A DNA stretch of 64,000 nt from Lentzea albidocapillata (GCF_000719115.1 NZ_JOEA01000013.1:124001-188000); one strand, 5' to 3'; positions 31,338 to 40,207 are shown, numbered from the stretch's first letter. Notes: generated by a model from the letters alone, not told the origin. Numbers and translations are program-made.

Positions 31338-34300
31338 TTGAGCACGCTGCAGTTCAAGCGAACGGCACGCCTTGCTGCTCCCCGGCCTCCGGGCGGTGAG
31401 GTCCACCTCGAACCGCCACCCGAGGTCCCCCGGATCATTCCCGGCAACATCATGATGAAGGCGATGCCCGTCGTCATGATCGTGGCGTCGATGGGCATGA
31501 TGGGCATGATGCTGGTGTTCATGCCCCGGCAGCCCGCGGCGATGATCATGCCGGGCATGATGATGATCTCGACCATCGGCATGATGGCGAGCGGCATGGG
31601 CTCGGGCAAGGGTCAGAAGAAAGCCGAGATGAACGAGGACCGCAAGGACTACCTGCGGTACCTCGGCCAGATGCGCGACCGCGCCCGTGAGGCCGCCGAC
31701 GAGCAGCGCGCCGAGCGCGAGTGGGTGCACCCCGACCCGCAGATGCTGTGGTCGCTCGCCACCACCAGGCGCATGTGGGAACGCCGTCAGAACGACCCGG
31801 ACTTCTGCCACCTGCGCGCGGGACGGGGCTCGCAGCGCCTCGCGACCCGCCTGGTGCCGCCGCAGACCGGTCCCGTCGAGGAGCTCGAGCCGATCGCGAC
31901 GCTGGCGCTGCGCCGTTTCGTGCGCGCCCACTCGCTCGTGCCCGATCTCCCGATCTCCATCGCACTGCGCGGTTTCGCCGCGGTCGGCCTGCTCGGTGAG
32001 ATCGAGGACCGCCGTGACGTCGCGCGCGCCCTCATCGCCCAGCTCGTCACCTTCCACGCCCCGGACGACCTGCTGATCGCGGTCGTCAGCGCGGGCCGCA
32101 CCAAGCAGTTGTGGGAGTGGGCGAAGTGGCTGCCGCACTCGCAGCACCCCACCGACATCGACGGCATCGGCCAGCGCCGCATGATGGCGAACTCGCTCGC
32201 CGAGGTCGAGGCGATGCTGGACGAGAACCTGCGCGACCGGCAGCGGTTCACCCGCAACGCCCCGCCGCCGCCCGACCAGCCGCACATCGTGATCGTCATC
32301 GACGACGGCGACATCAGCCGCGAAGAGATGATCATCATCGAGGAGGGTCTGGTCGGCGTCACGCTGCTGGACCTGAGCGAGTGCCTGGGCAACCTGACGG
32401 CGCGGCGCGGTCTGCGGCTCGTCGTCGAGAACAACCAGCTGGGCGCCCGTTCCGCGACCGGTGTCGAGTGGTTCGGTGCCCCGGACCGGCTGTCCATCGT
32501 GGAGTCCGAGGCGCTCGCCCGCAGGCTTTCGCCCTACCGCATGGGCGCCGCCGGTGAGGCCGGTGGCGACTCGGGCGAGGACCCGTTGGCGATGAGCAAC
32601 AACCCGCCGCTGCTCGAGTTCATGGGCATTCCCGGCGACCCGATCACGTTCGACGTGCAGCAGGCGTGGCGGCCGCGGCCCAAGCGCGACCGCTACCGCA
32701 TCCCGTTCGGCATCGGCGAGCACGGCCAGGCGGTCGAGCTCGACATCAAGGAAGCGGCCGAGGACGGCATGGGCCCCCACGGCCTGTGCATCGGCGCGAC
32801 CGGTTCCGGCAAGTCGGAGTTCCTCCGCACGCTGGTGCTCGGTCTGCTGGCCTCGCACTCGTCGACGGCGCTCAACATGATCCTCGTCGACTTCAAGGGT
32901 GGTGCGACGTTCCTCGGTCTGGACAAGGCACCGCACGTCGCCGCCACGATCACCAACCTCGCCGGCGACCTCAGCCTGGTCGACCGCATGAAGGACGCCA
33001 TCGAGGGCGAGGTGTCGCGTCGCCAGGAGGTCCTGGCGAAGGGCAACTACAAGAACGTCTGGGACTACGAGAAGGCCCGTGAGAACGGCGCCCAGCTCGA
33101 CCCGCTGCCCGCGCTGTTCATCTGCATCGACGAGTTCTCCGAGATGCTGACGGCGAAGCCGGACTTCATCGACATCTTCCTCCAGATCGGTCGTGTCGGC
33201 CGGTCGCTGCAGATGCACATGCTCCTCGCGTCGCAGCGGCTCGAGGAAGGCAAGCTCCGCGGTCTGGACACGTTCCTGTCGTACCGGATCGGTCTGAAGA
33301 CGTTCAACGCGGCTGAGTCCCGCGCGGCGATCGGTGTGCCGGACGCCTACGAGCTGCCGCCGATCCCGGGCTCGGGTTACCTGAGCGTGCAGGGCATGCC
33401 GCTGACCAGGTTCAAGGCGCTCTACGTCTCGGGTACCTACCGTCCCGCGGGCATGCAGTCCGCCGGTGAGTCGGTGGCCGTGCGCAGTGACAAGCGCCCG
33501 CGCTTCTTCGTGCCGGACTTCATCGAGATCCCGAAGGAGCCGGAGCGCCCGCTCGAGCCGGTGAAGGTCGCGGAGCCGGTCAAGGAGGACGCGAACGAGC
33601 CGACCCAGCTCGAGCTCATCGTCGAACGCCTCTACGGCCAGGGCCCGCCCGCGCACGAGGTGTGGCTGCCGCCGCTCAACGAGCCGCCGACCATGGACAC
33701 GATGCTGCCGCCGCTCGACGTGACCCCGGACCGCGGTCTCACGTCGCCGGGCTACCCGGCCAACAGCACGCTGCAGATCCCGGTCGGCATCGTCGACAAG
33801 CCGTTCGAGCAGCGCCGCGACCTGCTGTGGGCGGACTTCTCCGGTGCGGCCGGTCACGGCGCGATCGTCGGTGGTCCGCAGTCCGGCAAGTCGATGATGC
33901 TCAGGACGCTCGTCGCGTCGATGGCGCTCACCCACACGCCGGAGGAGGTGCAGTTCTACCTCATCGACCTCGGTGGTGGTTCGCTCGCCGCGATGGAGGA
34001 CCTGCCGCACGTCGGTGGCTTCGCCGGTCGTCTCGACGTCGACAAGGTCCGCCGCATGGTGGCCGAGCTGCAGACCCTGATCGCGGAACGCGAGCTCCGC
34101 TGGCGCGACCAGCGCATCGAACTGGCCGAGTTCCGCAACCGCAAGCGTCGCGGTGAGATCAAGGACGACGCGTTCGGTGACGCGTTCCTGATCGTCGACG
34201 GCTGGATGAACTTCCGCCAGGAGTTCGAGATGGTCGAGCCGCAGATCCAGGCGCTCGCCGCGCAGGGTCTGTCCTACGGCGTGCACGTGATCGTCGGCGC

Positions 34301-35363
34301 GAGCCGGTGGGCGGAGATCCGGCCCGCGATGAAGGACCTCCTCGGCACGCGCTTCGAGCTGCGGCTCGGTGACCCGAGCGAGTCCGAGGTCGACCGCAAG
34401 GTGGCGGTCAACGTGCCGCCGGGCCGCCCTGGCCGCGGCATCGTCATGGACGGTTCCAGTGGACGCCGGCTGCACTACCTCGTCGGCCTGCCGCGCATCG
34501 ACACCTCGCAGGACGCGAACAGCGTCACGGCGGGTGTCGCCGACCTCGCGAGCAAGCTCACGGCGGCGTGGCAGGGCCCGCGCGCCCCGCAGGTCCGGAT
34601 GCTGCCCGACCTGCTCGACCACGGGCAGTTCATGGCCCACGTCCAGCAGGCCGCCCCCAACCGCGGGCGCCTCGTCCCGGTCGGCGTCAACGAGGACGAG
34701 CTCGCGCCGGTCTACCTCGACTTCGACGCGGACCCGCACTTCATGGCGCTGGCGGACGGTGAGTCGGGCAAGACGAACATCCTGCGCACGATCGTCCGCG
34801 GCATCATGCAGAGCTACACCTCGTCCGAGGCGTTGATCCTGCTCGCGGACTACCGCCGCACGATGCTCGGCTTCATCGACACCGACCACCTGCTCACCTA
34901 CGCGGTGTCGGGCCCGCAGTTCACGCAGAACGTGCAGGAGATCAAGGGCTCGCTCGCCGGCCGCATGCCCGGCCCGGACGTCACGCAGGAGCAGCTCAAG
35001 AACCGTTCCTGGTGGAAGGGCCCCGAGGTCTTCGTCATCGTCGACGACTACGACCTGGTCGCTCCGCAGGGTGGTGCGAACCCCATGCAGCCGCTGGCCG
35101 AGTTCATCCCGCAGGCCAAGGACGTCGGTCTGCACATCGTCGTCGTCCGCCGCATGGGTGGTGCGTCCCGCGCGATGTACGACCCGATCATGGGCAAGCT
35201 GAAGGAGATCTCGGCGCCGATCTTCGTCGGTTCCGGTTCGAAGGAGGAGGGCAACATCGTCGGCAACCTCAAGCCGTCGCCGCAGCCTCCCGGCCGGGGC
35301 ACGCTGGTGACCCGCAAGCACGGTCAGCAGCGCATCCAGTTCGCCTGGATCACGCCGGACTAG
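31338..35363 (+). CDS. eccC: type VII secretion ATPase EccC, single-chain
   Basis: Motor ATPase of the ESX system. 1341 residues as one chain (EccCa+EccCb). A short basic N-terminus and two Met-rich membrane helices (~37-85) lead to a DUF domain and three FtsK/SpoIIIE ATPase modules. Walker A motifs: GATGSGKS (486-493), GGPQSGKS (845-852), GESGKT (1141-1146). Walker B acidic pairs differ: IDE in module 1, VDG in module 2, VDD in module 3. TTG 31338 gives STLQFKRTARLAAPRPPGG, the family start; in-frame extensions upstream look non-coding. Confidence 0.96.
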   Translation: MSTLQFKRTARLAAPRPPGGEVHLEPPPEVPRIIPGNIMMKAMPVVMIVASMGMMGMMLVFMPRQPAAMIMPGMMMISTIGMMASGMGSGKGQKKAEMNEDRKDYLRYLGQMRDRAREAADEQRAEREWVHPDPQMLWSLATTRRMWERRQNDPDFCHLRAGRGSQRLATRLVPPQTGPVEELEPIATLALRRFVRAHSLVPDLPISIALRGFAAVGLLGEIEDRRDVARALIAQLVTFHAPDDLLIAVVSAGRTKQLWEWAKWLPHSQHPTDIDGIGQRRMMANSLAEVEAMLDENLRDRQRFTRNAPPPPDQPHIVIVIDDGDISREEMIIIEEGLVGVTLLDLSECLGNLTARRGLRLVVENNQLGARSATGVEWFGAPDRLSIVESEALARRLSPYRMGAAGEAGGDSGEDPLAMSNNPPLLEFMGIPGDPITFDVQQAWRPRPKRDRYRIPFGIGEHGQAVELDIKEAAEDGMGPHGLCIGATGSGKSEFLRTLVLGLLASHSSTALNMILVDFKGGATFLGLDKAPHVAATITNLAGDLSLVDRMKDAIEGEVSRRQEVLAKGNYKNVWDYEKARENGAQLDPLPALFICIDEFSEMLTAKPDFIDIFLQIGRVGRSLQMHMLLASQRLEEGKLRGLDTFLSYRIGLKTFNAAESRAAIGVPDAYELPPIPGSGYLSVQGMPLTRFKALYVSGTYRPAGMQSAGESVAVRSDKRPRFFVPDFIEIPKEPERPLEPVKVAEPVKEDANEPTQLELIVERLYGQGPPAHEVWLPPLNEPPTMDTMLPPLDVTPDRGLTSPGYPANSTLQIPVGIVDKPFEQRRDLLWADFSGAAGHGAIVGGPQSGKSMMLRTLVASMALTHTPEEVQFYLIDLGGGSLAAMEDLPHVGGFAGRLDVDKVRRMVAELQTLIAERELRWRDQRIELAEFRNRKRRGEIKDDAFGDAFLIVDGWMNFRQEFEMVEPQIQALAAQGLSYGVHVIVGASRWAEIRPAMKDLLGTRFELRLGDPSESEVDRKVAVNVPPGRPGRGIVMDGSSGRRLHYLVGLPRIDTSQDANSVTAGVADLASKLTAAWQGPRAPQVRMLPDLLDHGQFMAHVQQAAPNRGRLVPVGVNEDELAPVYLDFDADPHFMALADGESGKTNILRTIVRGIMQSYTSSEALILLADYRRTMLGFIDTDHLLTYAVSGPQFTQNVQEIKGSLAGRMPGPDVTQEQLKNRSWWKGPEVFVIVDDYDLVAPQGGANPMQPLAEFIPQAKDVGLHIVVVRRMGGASRAMYDPIMGKLKEISAPIFVGSGSKEEGNIVGNLKPSPQPPGRGTLVTRKHGQQRIQFAWITPD

Positions 35364-35381
35364 ACCCCGTAGCAACGTCTT

Positions 35382-35418
35382 CGTGGGTGGTCTCGCCGCA
35401 ACGGCGGGGCCACCCACG
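35382..35418 (+). terminator. eccC terminator
   Basis: CGTGGGTGG ... CCACCCACG stem with an inner GC-rich part, 18 bases after the eccC stop, followed by TCGTTTTC. Confidence 0.8.
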
Positions 35419-35450
35419 AGTCGTTTTCGGGGGAGCTCGGCGCGAACGGC

Positions 35451-35480
35451 AAAGGCCCGCGGCCGAAGCCACGGGCCTTT
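35451..35480 (+). terminator. second hairpin after eccC
   Basis: AAAGGCCCG and CGGGCCTTT arms with a 12-base loop; the T's are part of the stem. Tandem with the first hairpin. The rest of 35,481-35,802 holds only the inverted repeat at 35,509-35,561 and no convincing gene. Confidence 0.6.
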
Positions 35481-35508
35481 CCAGGTAGTACCTTCCCCCA
35501 GCCGCCGG

Positions 35509-35561
35509 ATCCGGAACGCCGATGCAGTCAAGAGGGAGGCGACCGCACCGGCGTTCCGGAT
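35509..35561. repeat. 17-bp inverted repeat
   Basis: ATCCGGAACGCCGATGC (35,509-35,525) and GCACCGGCGTTCCGGAT (35,545-35,561) are inverted copies with one mismatch and a 19-base spacer. Upstream of the Hsp70-fusion gene; could be an operator or a hairpin. Confidence 0.55.
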
Positions 35562-35802
35562 GCTGTTCTTCCGAGCCACCCCCCAGGCTGACTCCTCCGA
35601 ACCGGCTGGGGAGAACTCTGCCGCACACCGCTCACGCGGCGATCACGTCTCGATGACACCGTTCCCGGCTGGGGCGGCACGATCACCCGGTCGCGCCCGG
35701 AGCAGGCGCTGCTCGACCTGGTCCGGAATGACCGACTTGGCCATCCGTGTCGTCCGAGGCAGTCGTATCGGGTAAGCATGTGCGCGGAAGAGGGGAATGT
35801 GC

Positions 35803-37614
35803 ATGAGCCTGCACGTCGCGGTCGACTTCGGCACGTCGAGCACCTGTGTGGCGATCTCCGCGAACGGGCGGGAGCCGCAGGTCGTCGTGTTCGACGGCCA
35901 GCCGCTCGTGCCGTCCGCCGTGTTCGCGGCCGCCGACGGCACGTTGTTCGTCGGCCAGGAGGCCGAACGCCAGGCGGCGGTCGATCCCGCGCGCTACGAG
36001 CCGCACCCGAAGCGTCGTATCGACGAGGGGGAGTTGTTGCTCGGCAGCACCGTGCTGCCCGTTGTGGACGTTGTGCGGGCGGTGCTGGCACGAGCCGTGG
36101 GAGAAGCACGGCGCGTTGGTGGCGGAGCGCCTGTCGACCTTCTCGTCCTCACCCACCCCGCGGACTGGGGCTCCGTCCGCACCCGCGTCCTGCTGCAGGC
36201 GGCCCGCGGGCTCGGCCGCGAGGTGGTGCTGGTGCCCGAACCGGTCGCCGCCGCCGTCTTCCACTCCGCGAGCCACTCCATTCCGGACGGTGCCGCTCTC
36301 GCCGTGCTCGACCTCGGTGGCGGCACGGTCGACGCGAGCGTGGTGGCGCGGGCGGGCAGGAGCTTCCGGGTGCTGTCCGCGAAGGGCGACCCGAGTTTCG
36401 GTGGCGCGGACATCGACCAGGCGTTGCTCGAACACGTCGGCGGGCTGGTCGCGGCCAAGGACCCCGAGGCGTGGCGGCAGCTCGTCGAGGGCCGCGAGAT
36501 GGCCGACCGGCGCAAGCGGCGGGTGCTGCGGCAGGACGTGCGCGGCGCCAAGGAGACGTTGTCCCGGCACGCCTACACCGACGTGCCGATGCCGCCGCCG
36601 TTCCCCGACGCGCACGTGACGCGCTCGGATCTGGAACAGTTGATCGCCGCGCCGATCAGCCGGGCGGCCGCGCTGGCCGGTGCCGCGGTCCGCGACGCCG
36701 GTCTCGCTCCCCAGCAGCTCGCCGGGGTGTTCCTGGTCGGCGGGTCCAGCCGGATCCCGCTGGTCGCGCGCATGGTGCACGAGCAGATCCGCGTGGTGCC
36801 GACGAGCATCGACCAGCCGGAGACGGTGGTGGCCCGCGGCGCGCTGCGGGCGGTCAGCCTCGATCCGGAACGGACCGGCGGTGTGGCCCAGCAGCCCCAG
36901 TCGAAGGGCCCGTCGGGTGAGGTGACTCACAACCTGCGGGTCGGCGACGAGGCCACGCGGAAGATCACCCGCCGGATCACGCCACCGCCGTCCGGGCAGT
37001 TCCCCGTCTCGTTCCCGGCGGCTTCGCCACCGCCGCGGAAGAAGAGCAAGGCGCGCCTGTTCATCACGATCGGTGTCGTGGCCGTGCTCGCGGCGGCCGG
37101 CGTCGGCGGCTACTACTGGCTGAAGCCCGAGGGGACGCAGGAACAGCCGGCTCCGCAGGGCGACCGGATCGCCGTTTACGACTACAGCTTCACCCGGCCG
37201 GACGGGTGGGAGCAGACGGGCGGCGCCGCGCCCGTCCGCCAGGTGCTTTTGCAACCGATTGATCGCAAGAATTCCGATGGCGAACAGCCGGAAGCACGTA
37301 TTGCTGTGCAGGAGCAAACACTTGAGTACGACAGCGACGCGGATCGCTCTCGCGCGCTGAGTGAGTTGAAGAACACCTTTGAGCAACGCAAGGAGAAAGG
37401 CGATGTGGTCGCCAACTTCTCCGAAGAAAGCTCATTCGCCGGCAAGTCTGTTGTTCACTATCGCGAAGTGATCGGGACGACCGGTGTCGACTGGTACATC
37501 CAGTTCGTGGGCGAGCACCAGGTGAGCGTCGGATGTCAGGCGACGGAAGCCACAAAAGCCCAGGTCGGCGCCGCCTGCGAGCAGATCGTCCGCTCACTGG
37601 TCATCAAGTCGTAG
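35803..37614 (+). CDS. Hsp70-like ATPase / T7SS-associated Rv3446c-type fusion
   Basis: 603 residues in three parts. First, an Hsp70/actin-fold ATPase (1-~370) with AVDFGTSST phosphate loop 1, DLGGGTVD loop 2 and a GVFLVGGSSRIP adenosine motif; the Hsp70 substrate domain is absent. Second, a Pro-rich linker and one membrane helix (~419-438). Third, a C-terminal extracytoplasmic domain (~445-603) of the ESX-associated Rv3446c type. The position downstream of eccC matches Rv3446c in ESX-4. ATG 35803 has AGGGG 7 bases upstream; ATG 35797 is too close. DNA for ~37,240-37,470 is clearly less GC-rich than its flanks. Confidence 0.88.
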   Translation: MSLHVAVDFGTSSTCVAISANGREPQVVVFDGQPLVPSAVFAAADGTLFVGQEAERQAAVDPARYEPHPKRRIDEGELLLGSTVLPVVDVVRAVLARAVGEARRVGGGAPVDLLVLTHPADWGSVRTRVLLQAARGLGREVVLVPEPVAAAVFHSASHSIPDGAALAVLDLGGGTVDASVVARAGRSFRVLSAKGDPSFGGADIDQALLEHVGGLVAAKDPEAWRQLVEGREMADRRKRRVLRQDVRGAKETLSRHAYTDVPMPPPFPDAHVTRSDLEQLIAAPISRAAALAGAAVRDAGLAPQQLAGVFLVGGSSRIPLVARMVHEQIRVVPTSIDQPETVVARGALRAVSLDPERTGGVAQQPQSKGPSGEVTHNLRVGDEATRKITRRITPPPSGQFPVSFPAASPPPRKKSKARLFITIGVVAVLAAAGVGGYYWLKPEGTQEQPAPQGDRIAVYDYSFTRPDGWEQTGGAAPVRQVLLQPIDRKNSDGEQPEARIAVQEQTLEYDSDADRSRALSELKNTFEQRKEKGDVVANFSEESSFAGKSVVHYREVIGTTGVDWYIQFVGEHQVSVGCQATEATKAQVGAACEQIVRSLVIKS

Positions 37615-37636
37615 CCGCAACGTCAGGGAGTCGCCG

Positions 37637-38023
37637 ATGTCCGCCACCGAGGTCCTCGCCCGGTTCCGCGCCGAGGTCGGAGCAGCGGTCACCCGTGCCC
37701 GCCGCGCGTCGGGTGAGATCGGTGAACGCAACGCCAAGCTGCGGGAACGTACGCGTGACCTCGCAGCGCTGGCCCGTGATCGCAAGGTCGAGCCCGGTGG
37801 CCAGGCCACACCTGCCGACGTCCGGGAGGCCGCCAGGGGGTTCCGCACCGACCGCGGGCTGGCTGTCGAACAGGTGCCGGACGCCACCGAACCGGCCGCA
37901 CCCGTCCCAGCTGAGACGGAACGGGTGACTCTCGGTTCGTCGGCCGTCGCCGGTCCGAGTGGTCAGCTTCCCCGTGTGAGTGACGATGACGAGGACTTTT
38001 CGCAGTCGCGAATCCTCTACTGA
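37637..38023 (+). CDS. T7SS-locus coiled-coil protein with acidic tail (short)
   Basis: 128 residues, unrecognised. The N-terminal ~50 residues are charged helix with coiled-coil character (ARFRAEVGAAVTRARRASG). A disordered Pro/Ala middle follows, and a C-terminal acidic tail SDDDEDFSQSRILY. The same kind of tail ends the 167-residue protein at 45,361-45,864. It follows the Hsp70 fusion by 22 bases and precedes the WXG100 pair. Confidence 0.75.
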   Translation: MSATEVLARFRAEVGAAVTRARRASGEIGERNAKLRERTRDLAALARDRKVEPGGQATPADVREAARGFRTDRGLAVEQVPDATEPAAPVPAETERVTLGSSAVAGPSGQLPRVSDDDEDFSQSRILY

Positions 38024-38060
38024 CTCCCGGTTTCACCCGGAGCCGTTTACTAGCGCAACT

Positions 38061-38074
38061 ACTTCGAACGAAGT
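38061..38074. promoter_or_regulatory. dyad upstream of WXG100 pair
   Basis: ACTTCG-AA-CGAAGT, a perfect 6-bp-arm dyad 97 bases before the first WXG100 gene, in a 147-base gap. Could be an operator; evidence is only symmetry and place. Confidence 0.3.
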
Positions 38075-38170
38075 CGCGACAGAACGGAACCGACGTGGCA
38101 GGGTCCTCGTCGGAAGAGGCGTACGAACCAAGAAGTGCGACTTGAAGTTCTCTGAAGGGGGCATCTCCCA

Positions 38171-38482
38171 ATGGCATTGACCGTTACGTCTGAAGAGCTC
38201 GACGCCCTGGCGAAGCACATTGCCGACGTCAACGAGCAGACGCAGGGCACGCTCCGTCAGGTGGGCAGCACCGTCGACACGCTGTCCGGCACCTGGAAGG
38301 GCAACGCCGCCACCGCGTTCGGCAACCTGATGTCGCGCTTCCACGAGGACGCGGCGAAGGTGCAGCAAGCGCTGATGGCCATCGCCGAGCAGATCTCCAG
38401 CTCCGCTGACGTCTACGCCCGCAACGAGGAGGAGCAGCAGCAGAGCATGACCGGCATCACCGGCCGGCTCAGTGGCAGCTGA
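38171..38482 (+). CDS. WXG100 family ESX protein (EsxB/EsxU-like)
   Basis: 103-residue helical hairpin protein. The WXG turn is TWKGNA (WKG at 42-44), and a C-terminal YxxxE secretion signal is Y82-ARN-E86. GAAGGGGG precedes ATG 38171. Together with the next gene it likely forms a secreted heterodimer. The position beside rplM matches esxU-esxT of ESX-4. Confidence 0.92.
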   Translation: MALTVTSEELDALAKHIADVNEQTQGTLRQVGSTVDTLSGTWKGNAATAFGNLMSRFHEDAAKVQQALMAIAEQISSSADVYARNEEEQQQSMTGITGRLSGS

Positions 38483-38550
38483 TCTCGCTTTCGTTCGTCA
38501 GTCGCTTCTAGCGTTTCCAGACTTCAAAACAGATCCCAGGGGAGATAGCA

Positions 38551-38838
38551 ATGAGTGGTCCGATTCAGGTTACCTTCGCCGAGGTGGCGAACGCGGCTTC
38601 GCAGATCAGCAGCGCCGCCAAGAGCGTTGACCAGCAGCTGGACGACCTGCGCACGAAGGTGACGGCGACGCTCTCCGGCTACGAGGGCGACGCCGCCACG
38701 CAGTACCAGGCAGCGCAGGACAAGTGGGACAAGGCCGCCGCAGACCTGCAGGCCGTGCTCGCCGCCATCGGTACCGCCGTGCAGCAGTCCGGCGAGGCTT
38801 ACGAGCAGTCCGAGCGCCAGAACGCCAACCGCTGGTAA
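38551..38838 (+). CDS. WXG100 family ESX protein (EsxA/EsxT-like)
   Basis: 95 residues. The turn is GYEGDA, so Tyr replaces the usual Trp (YEG at 44-46). A Y84-EQS-E88 signal-like motif is near the C-terminus. GGGGAG precedes ATG. Paired with the upstream WXG100 gene, 68 bases away, and closed by a hairpin before rplM. Confidence 0.92.
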   Translation: MSGPIQVTFAEVANAASQISSAAKSVDQQLDDLRTKVTATLSGYEGDAATQYQAAQDKWDKAAADLQAVLAAIGTAVQQSGEAYEQSERQNANRW

Positions 38839-38863
38839 GCCTGCTCGGCCTTCGTAACACCCT

Positions 38864-38898
38864 CGCGAGCCCCGGAACCACGTGGTCCGGGGCTCGCG
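38864..38898 (+). terminator. hairpin after WXG100 pair
   Basis: CGCGAGCCCCGGA and TCCGGGGCTCGCG arms around ACCACGTGG; very stable, no T run. Confidence 0.65.
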
Positions 38899-38933
38899 TA
38901 TGTCCAGGGAAGGGTGGCTTGAGAGGGGCCGTT

Positions 38934-38963
38934 TTGGTGCCCGCGCCACCCATCCGGTATCTT
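38934..38963 (+). promoter_or_regulatory. candidate rplM promoter
   Basis: TTGGTG (38934-38939), 18 bases, TATCTT (38958-38963), leaving a ~125-base leader before rplM. Confidence 0.4.
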
Positions 38964-39095
38964 CTGACGTTGTTGTGCGGTAGCGGGCGCCCATGTGTGC
39001 CGCGTCTGTCTCGGAACCACCGCTTGGTTCGTCCAAGATCGGTCTGGGGCAACCGCCGCAGTGACCCCAGACGCAAGTGACGACGAGGTAGATCC

Positions 39096-39539
39096 GTGCG
39101 CACGTACAGCCCGAAGCCCGGTGAGGTGACCCGCACCTGGCATGTGATCGACGCCCAGGACGTGGTGCTCGGCCGGCTCGCCACCCAGGCCGCGACGCTG
39201 CTGCGCGGCAAGCACAAGCCGACTTATGCGCCTCACGTTGACACTGGTGACTTCGTTGTCATCATCAACGCGGACAAGGTCGCTCTGACCGGCGCGAAGC
39301 GCGACCAGGCGTTCCAGTACCGCCACTCCGGCTTCCCCGGTGGTCTGCGCAAGCAGTCCTTCGGCGAGGTCCTGGACACCCGTCCGGACCGCCTGGTGGA
39401 GAAGGCGATCAAGGGCATGCTGCCCAAGAACCGCCTTGGCCGTCAGATCGCGAACAAGCTCAAGGTCTACGCAGGCGCGAGCCACCCGCACGAGGCGCAG
39501 CAGCCGCAGGCCTTCGAGATCAAGAAGATCGCCCAGTGA
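39096..39539 (+). CDS. rplM: 50S ribosomal protein L13
   Basis: L13, an early 50S assembly protein. 147 residues, normal length, beginning [21 protein letters not shown] after GTG. The motifs [18 protein letters not shown] and [11 protein letters not shown] are intact. Operon with rpsI, preceded by a ~250-base gap with its own promoter region. Confidence 0.98.
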   Translation: MRTYSPKPGEVTRTWHVIDAQDVVLGRLATQAATLLRGKHKPTYAPHVDTGDFVVIINADKVALTGAKRDQAFQYRHSGFPGGLRKQSFGEVLDTRPDRLVEKAIKGMLPKNRLGRQIANKLKVYAGASHPHEAQQPQAFEIKKIAQ

Positions 39540-39565
39540 GCGACGAGTACACCGAGGAAGTTCCT

Positions 39566-40207
39566 GTGACCACCCCTGAGAACGAGACCCCCGAGGTCGA
39601 GACCCCCGAGGTCGAGGCTGAGGTTGTCGAGGCCGAGGTCGTCGACGCTCCTGAGGCCGAAGAGGCTCCCGAGGCTGTTGAGGCTGAGGCTGTTGAGGCC
39701 GTCGAGGTTGAGGCCGTCGAGGCTGACGCTGACGCCCCCGAGGCCGACGCCGCCGAGGCCGACGCCGAGGCCGTCGAAGAGACCTCCGCGCCGGTGGTCG
39801 CCCTCTCGCTGAACGGCGCCGCGCACCTCGCGCAGACCGTCGGCCGCCGCAAGGAGGCCGTCGTCCGCGTCCGCCTCGTGCCCGGCACCGGCAAGTTCAC
39901 GCTGAACGGCAAGACCCTCGAGACCTACTTCCCGAACAAGGTGCACCAGCAGCTCATCAAGGAGCCGCTCGTCACCACGGAGAAGCCCGAGACGTTCGAC
40001 GTCATCGCGAACCTGCACGGCGGCGGCATCACCGGCCAGGCCGGTGCGCTGCGTCTCGCCATCGCGCGTGCGCTGATCGCCGTCGACTCCGAGGACCGTC
40101 CGGTCCTCAAGAAGGCCGGCTTCCTCACTCGTGACCCGCGGGTCAAGGAGCGCAAGAAGTACGGTCTGAAGAAGGCCCGCAAGGCGCCTCAGTACTCCAA
40201 GCGTTGA
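39566..40207 (+). CDS. rpsI: 30S ribosomal protein S9 with acidic N-terminal extension
   Basis: S9, whose C-terminal Lys-Arg reaches the P-site tRNA. From GTG 39566 (GAGGAAG five bases upstream) it has 213 residues. The first ~72 are an almost pure Glu/Val/Ala/Asp tract; then comes the conserved S9 core ([20 protein letters not shown] ... [12 protein letters not shown]). A GTG at 39536 overlapping the rplM stop would add ten residues and is possible. Confidence 0.96.
   Translation: MTTPENETPEVETPEVEAEVVEAEVVDAPEAEEAPEAVEAEAVEAVEVEAVEADADAPEADAAEADAEAVEETSAPVVALSLNGAAHLAQTVGRRKEAVVRVRLVPGTGKFTLNGKTLETYFPNKVHQQLIKEPLVTTEKPETFDVIANLHGGGITGQAGALRLAIARALIAVDSEDRPVLKKAGFLTRDPRVKERKKYGLKKARKAPQYSKR

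Noticed and set aside
31188..35579. 1463-aa open frame antisense to eccC
   Set aside because: The composition (Arg/Leu/Val/Asp/His) is typical of the complement of a GC-rich coding strand, and no domain is present. eccC on the plus strand has all family motifs.
35350..35628. 92-aa minus-strand frame after eccC
   Set aside because: It runs through two terminator hairpins and the inverted repeat and has shadow-like composition.
39585..39780. GAGGTCGAGGCT-like direct repeats, possible CRISPR-like array
   Set aside because: Repeats are imperfect, have no unique spacers and encode the acidic extension of S9.
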